Assembly (NCBI GenBank): GCA_947497755.1
Contig: CANMHT010000008.1
Coordinates: forward strand, 1-64,000
Length of the DNA stretch: 64,000 nt
DNA from: an uncultured Polaribacter sp.
GTDB taxonomy: Bacteria > Bacteroidota > Bacteroidia > Flavobacteriales > Flavobacteriaceae
Direction: 5' to 3'
The notes below the pieces were generated by a model that was not told the DNA's origin, ran no database searches, and was given only the letters and a program-made list of their open reading frames with translations. Made by a program: the position numbers and the translations under genes. This document shows positions 63,406 to 64,000 of the stretch, one piece after another (positions within the stretch are counted from its first letter, which is position 1; every line of letters begins with the position of its first letter).

Positions 63406-64000
63406 CTTTTGTATTCTTTAAAAACAGTGTTTGTTTTATTTTTTTCCATCTATTAAACACTGCTACTTTAATTTTTTTATTTGTTTTTTTATCGGTTGAT
63501 GTTGGATCATACAACATGCCGGTACACAAGCACATTTGCTGTTTTGTCCTTTGAAGTACATCGTAATTCTTACAAGTCTGACAACCTTTCCAAAAAGATT
63601 CATCGTTTGTTAATTCAGAAAATGTTACTGGTTTATAGCCTAAATCACTATTAAGTTTCATTACAGGTAACCCAGTAGTAATACTAAACACTTTTGCTTT
63701 AGGGAATTTTGTTCTGGAGTGTTCAAAAATTTTCTTTTTGATCGCTTTGGCAATTCCTTTTCCTCTATAATTAGGGTGTACAATTAATCCAGAATTTGCC
63801 ACAAATTTCCCGTGACTCCAAGATTCTATGTAGCAGAAACCAGCAAATTTGTTATTGTCTAAAGCAATCACAGCATTACCATGTTCCATTTTTTCTATAA
63901 TGTATGCTGGTTTTCGTTTTGCAATTCCGGTTCCTCTAGTTTTTGCGGCTTCAGAAATTGCATCACAAATCTGTTGCGCATATATTGTATGCGACTTGTT
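63398..64000 (-). CDS. GNAT acyltransferase with Cys cluster, probable N-acylglutamate synthase (start outside window)
   Basis: The minus-strand frame is open to the right edge, 200 residues visible; the internal ATG at 63889 is not the real start, since the sequence upstream (KTRGTGIAKRKPAYIIEKME) is clearly coding. The acetyl-CoA site is in NYRGKGIAKAIKKKI. A C-terminal cysteine cluster (GCQTCKNYD then MCLCTGMLYDP) could bind a metal or be structural. It overlaps argG by 8 bp at the head of the arginine operon. No other ArgA or ArgJ is present here, so it is the best candidate for the first step of arginine synthesis. I recall that such a Bacteroidetes GNAT protein was shown to make N-succinylglutamate. 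Confidence 0.85.
   Translation of the reverse strand, partial: NKSHTIYAQQICDAISEAAKTRGTGIAKRKPAYIIEKMEHGNAVIALDNNKFAGFCYIESWSHGKFVANSGLIVHPNYRGKGIAKAIKKKIFEHSRTKFPKAKVFSITTGLPVMKLNSDLGYKPVTFSELTNDESFWKGCQTCKNYDVLQRTKQQMCLCTGMLYDPTSTDKKTNKKIKVAVFNRWKKIKQTLFLKNTKDE

Overview
The window is AT-rich chromosomal DNA from a member of the Bacteroidetes, most likely a marine Flavobacteriaceae. The support comes from several independent signs. There is a giant surface protein ending in a gliding-motility/type IX secretion C-terminal domain, next to a PorP/SprF partner. There is a complete Bat (aerotolerance) operon, an arginine pathway using the Bacteroidetes-type N-acylornithine carbamoyltransferase, and many TAnnTTTG promoter -7 elements. 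No rRNA, tRNA, CRISPR array, phage or intact insertion sequence was recognised. Gene content is mostly core metabolism and envelope functions, dense and operonic.

Layout, left to right. (1) 1-14.7 kb, surface and signalling: a partial repeat-rich secreted protein running off the left edge, a membrane-anchored LytTR regulator, PorP/SprF, an 8.5 kb gene for a 2827-residue modular surface protein, then a divergent 7TMR-DISM histidine kinase with a LytTR response regulator. (2) 14.8-20.4 kb, minus strand: DsbD, then an operon of a GH109-like Gfo/Idh/MocA protein with GalK and GalT. (3) 20.5-23.9 kb, plus strand: HupE/UreJ-like membrane protein, dCMP deaminase, S41 protease, LpxH-like hydrolase. 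(4) 24.0-33.2 kb: MoxR, DUF58, a membrane-anchored accessory protein and BatA-BatB-BatC-BatD-BatE, with a four-helix-bundle (S23/IVS-like) gene inserted between batA and batB. (5) 33.2-35.8 kb: SulP transporter plus beta carbonic anhydrase, followed by a candidate ~73-nt small RNA with its own promoter and terminator. (6) 36-40.7 kb: CvpA, a short conserved-looking hypothetical, an SDR, a thioredoxin-fold lipid/secreted protein, YraN, and a di-haem cytochrome c peroxidase with a perfect FNR-type site upstream. (7) 41-43 kb: a three-gene cassette of patatin phospholipase, lipoprotein and small acidic protein. (8) 43-51.4 kb: LD-carboxypeptidase, MetG, an unknown secreted protein, Tex, and a helical repeat protein. 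(9) 51.5-56 kb: leuACD-leuB with a strongly folded leuD-leuB spacer. (10) 56-64 kb, minus strand: a tightly overlapping arginine operon, GNAT-argG-argC-argD-argF'-argB-argE-argH, that runs off the right edge. It appears to hold the whole route from glutamate to arginine except carbamoyl phosphate synthesis, with the GNAT protein as the likely first enzyme.

The observations most worth following are the sRNA candidate at 35.9 kb, the patatin-lipoprotein-small protein cassette, the structured leuD-leuB spacer, the FNR site at the peroxidase gene, the four-helix-bundle insertion in the Bat operon, and the duplicated PKD-plus-leucine-rich cassette in the giant surface protein. Homology calls are from motif recognition by eye; no database search was run.
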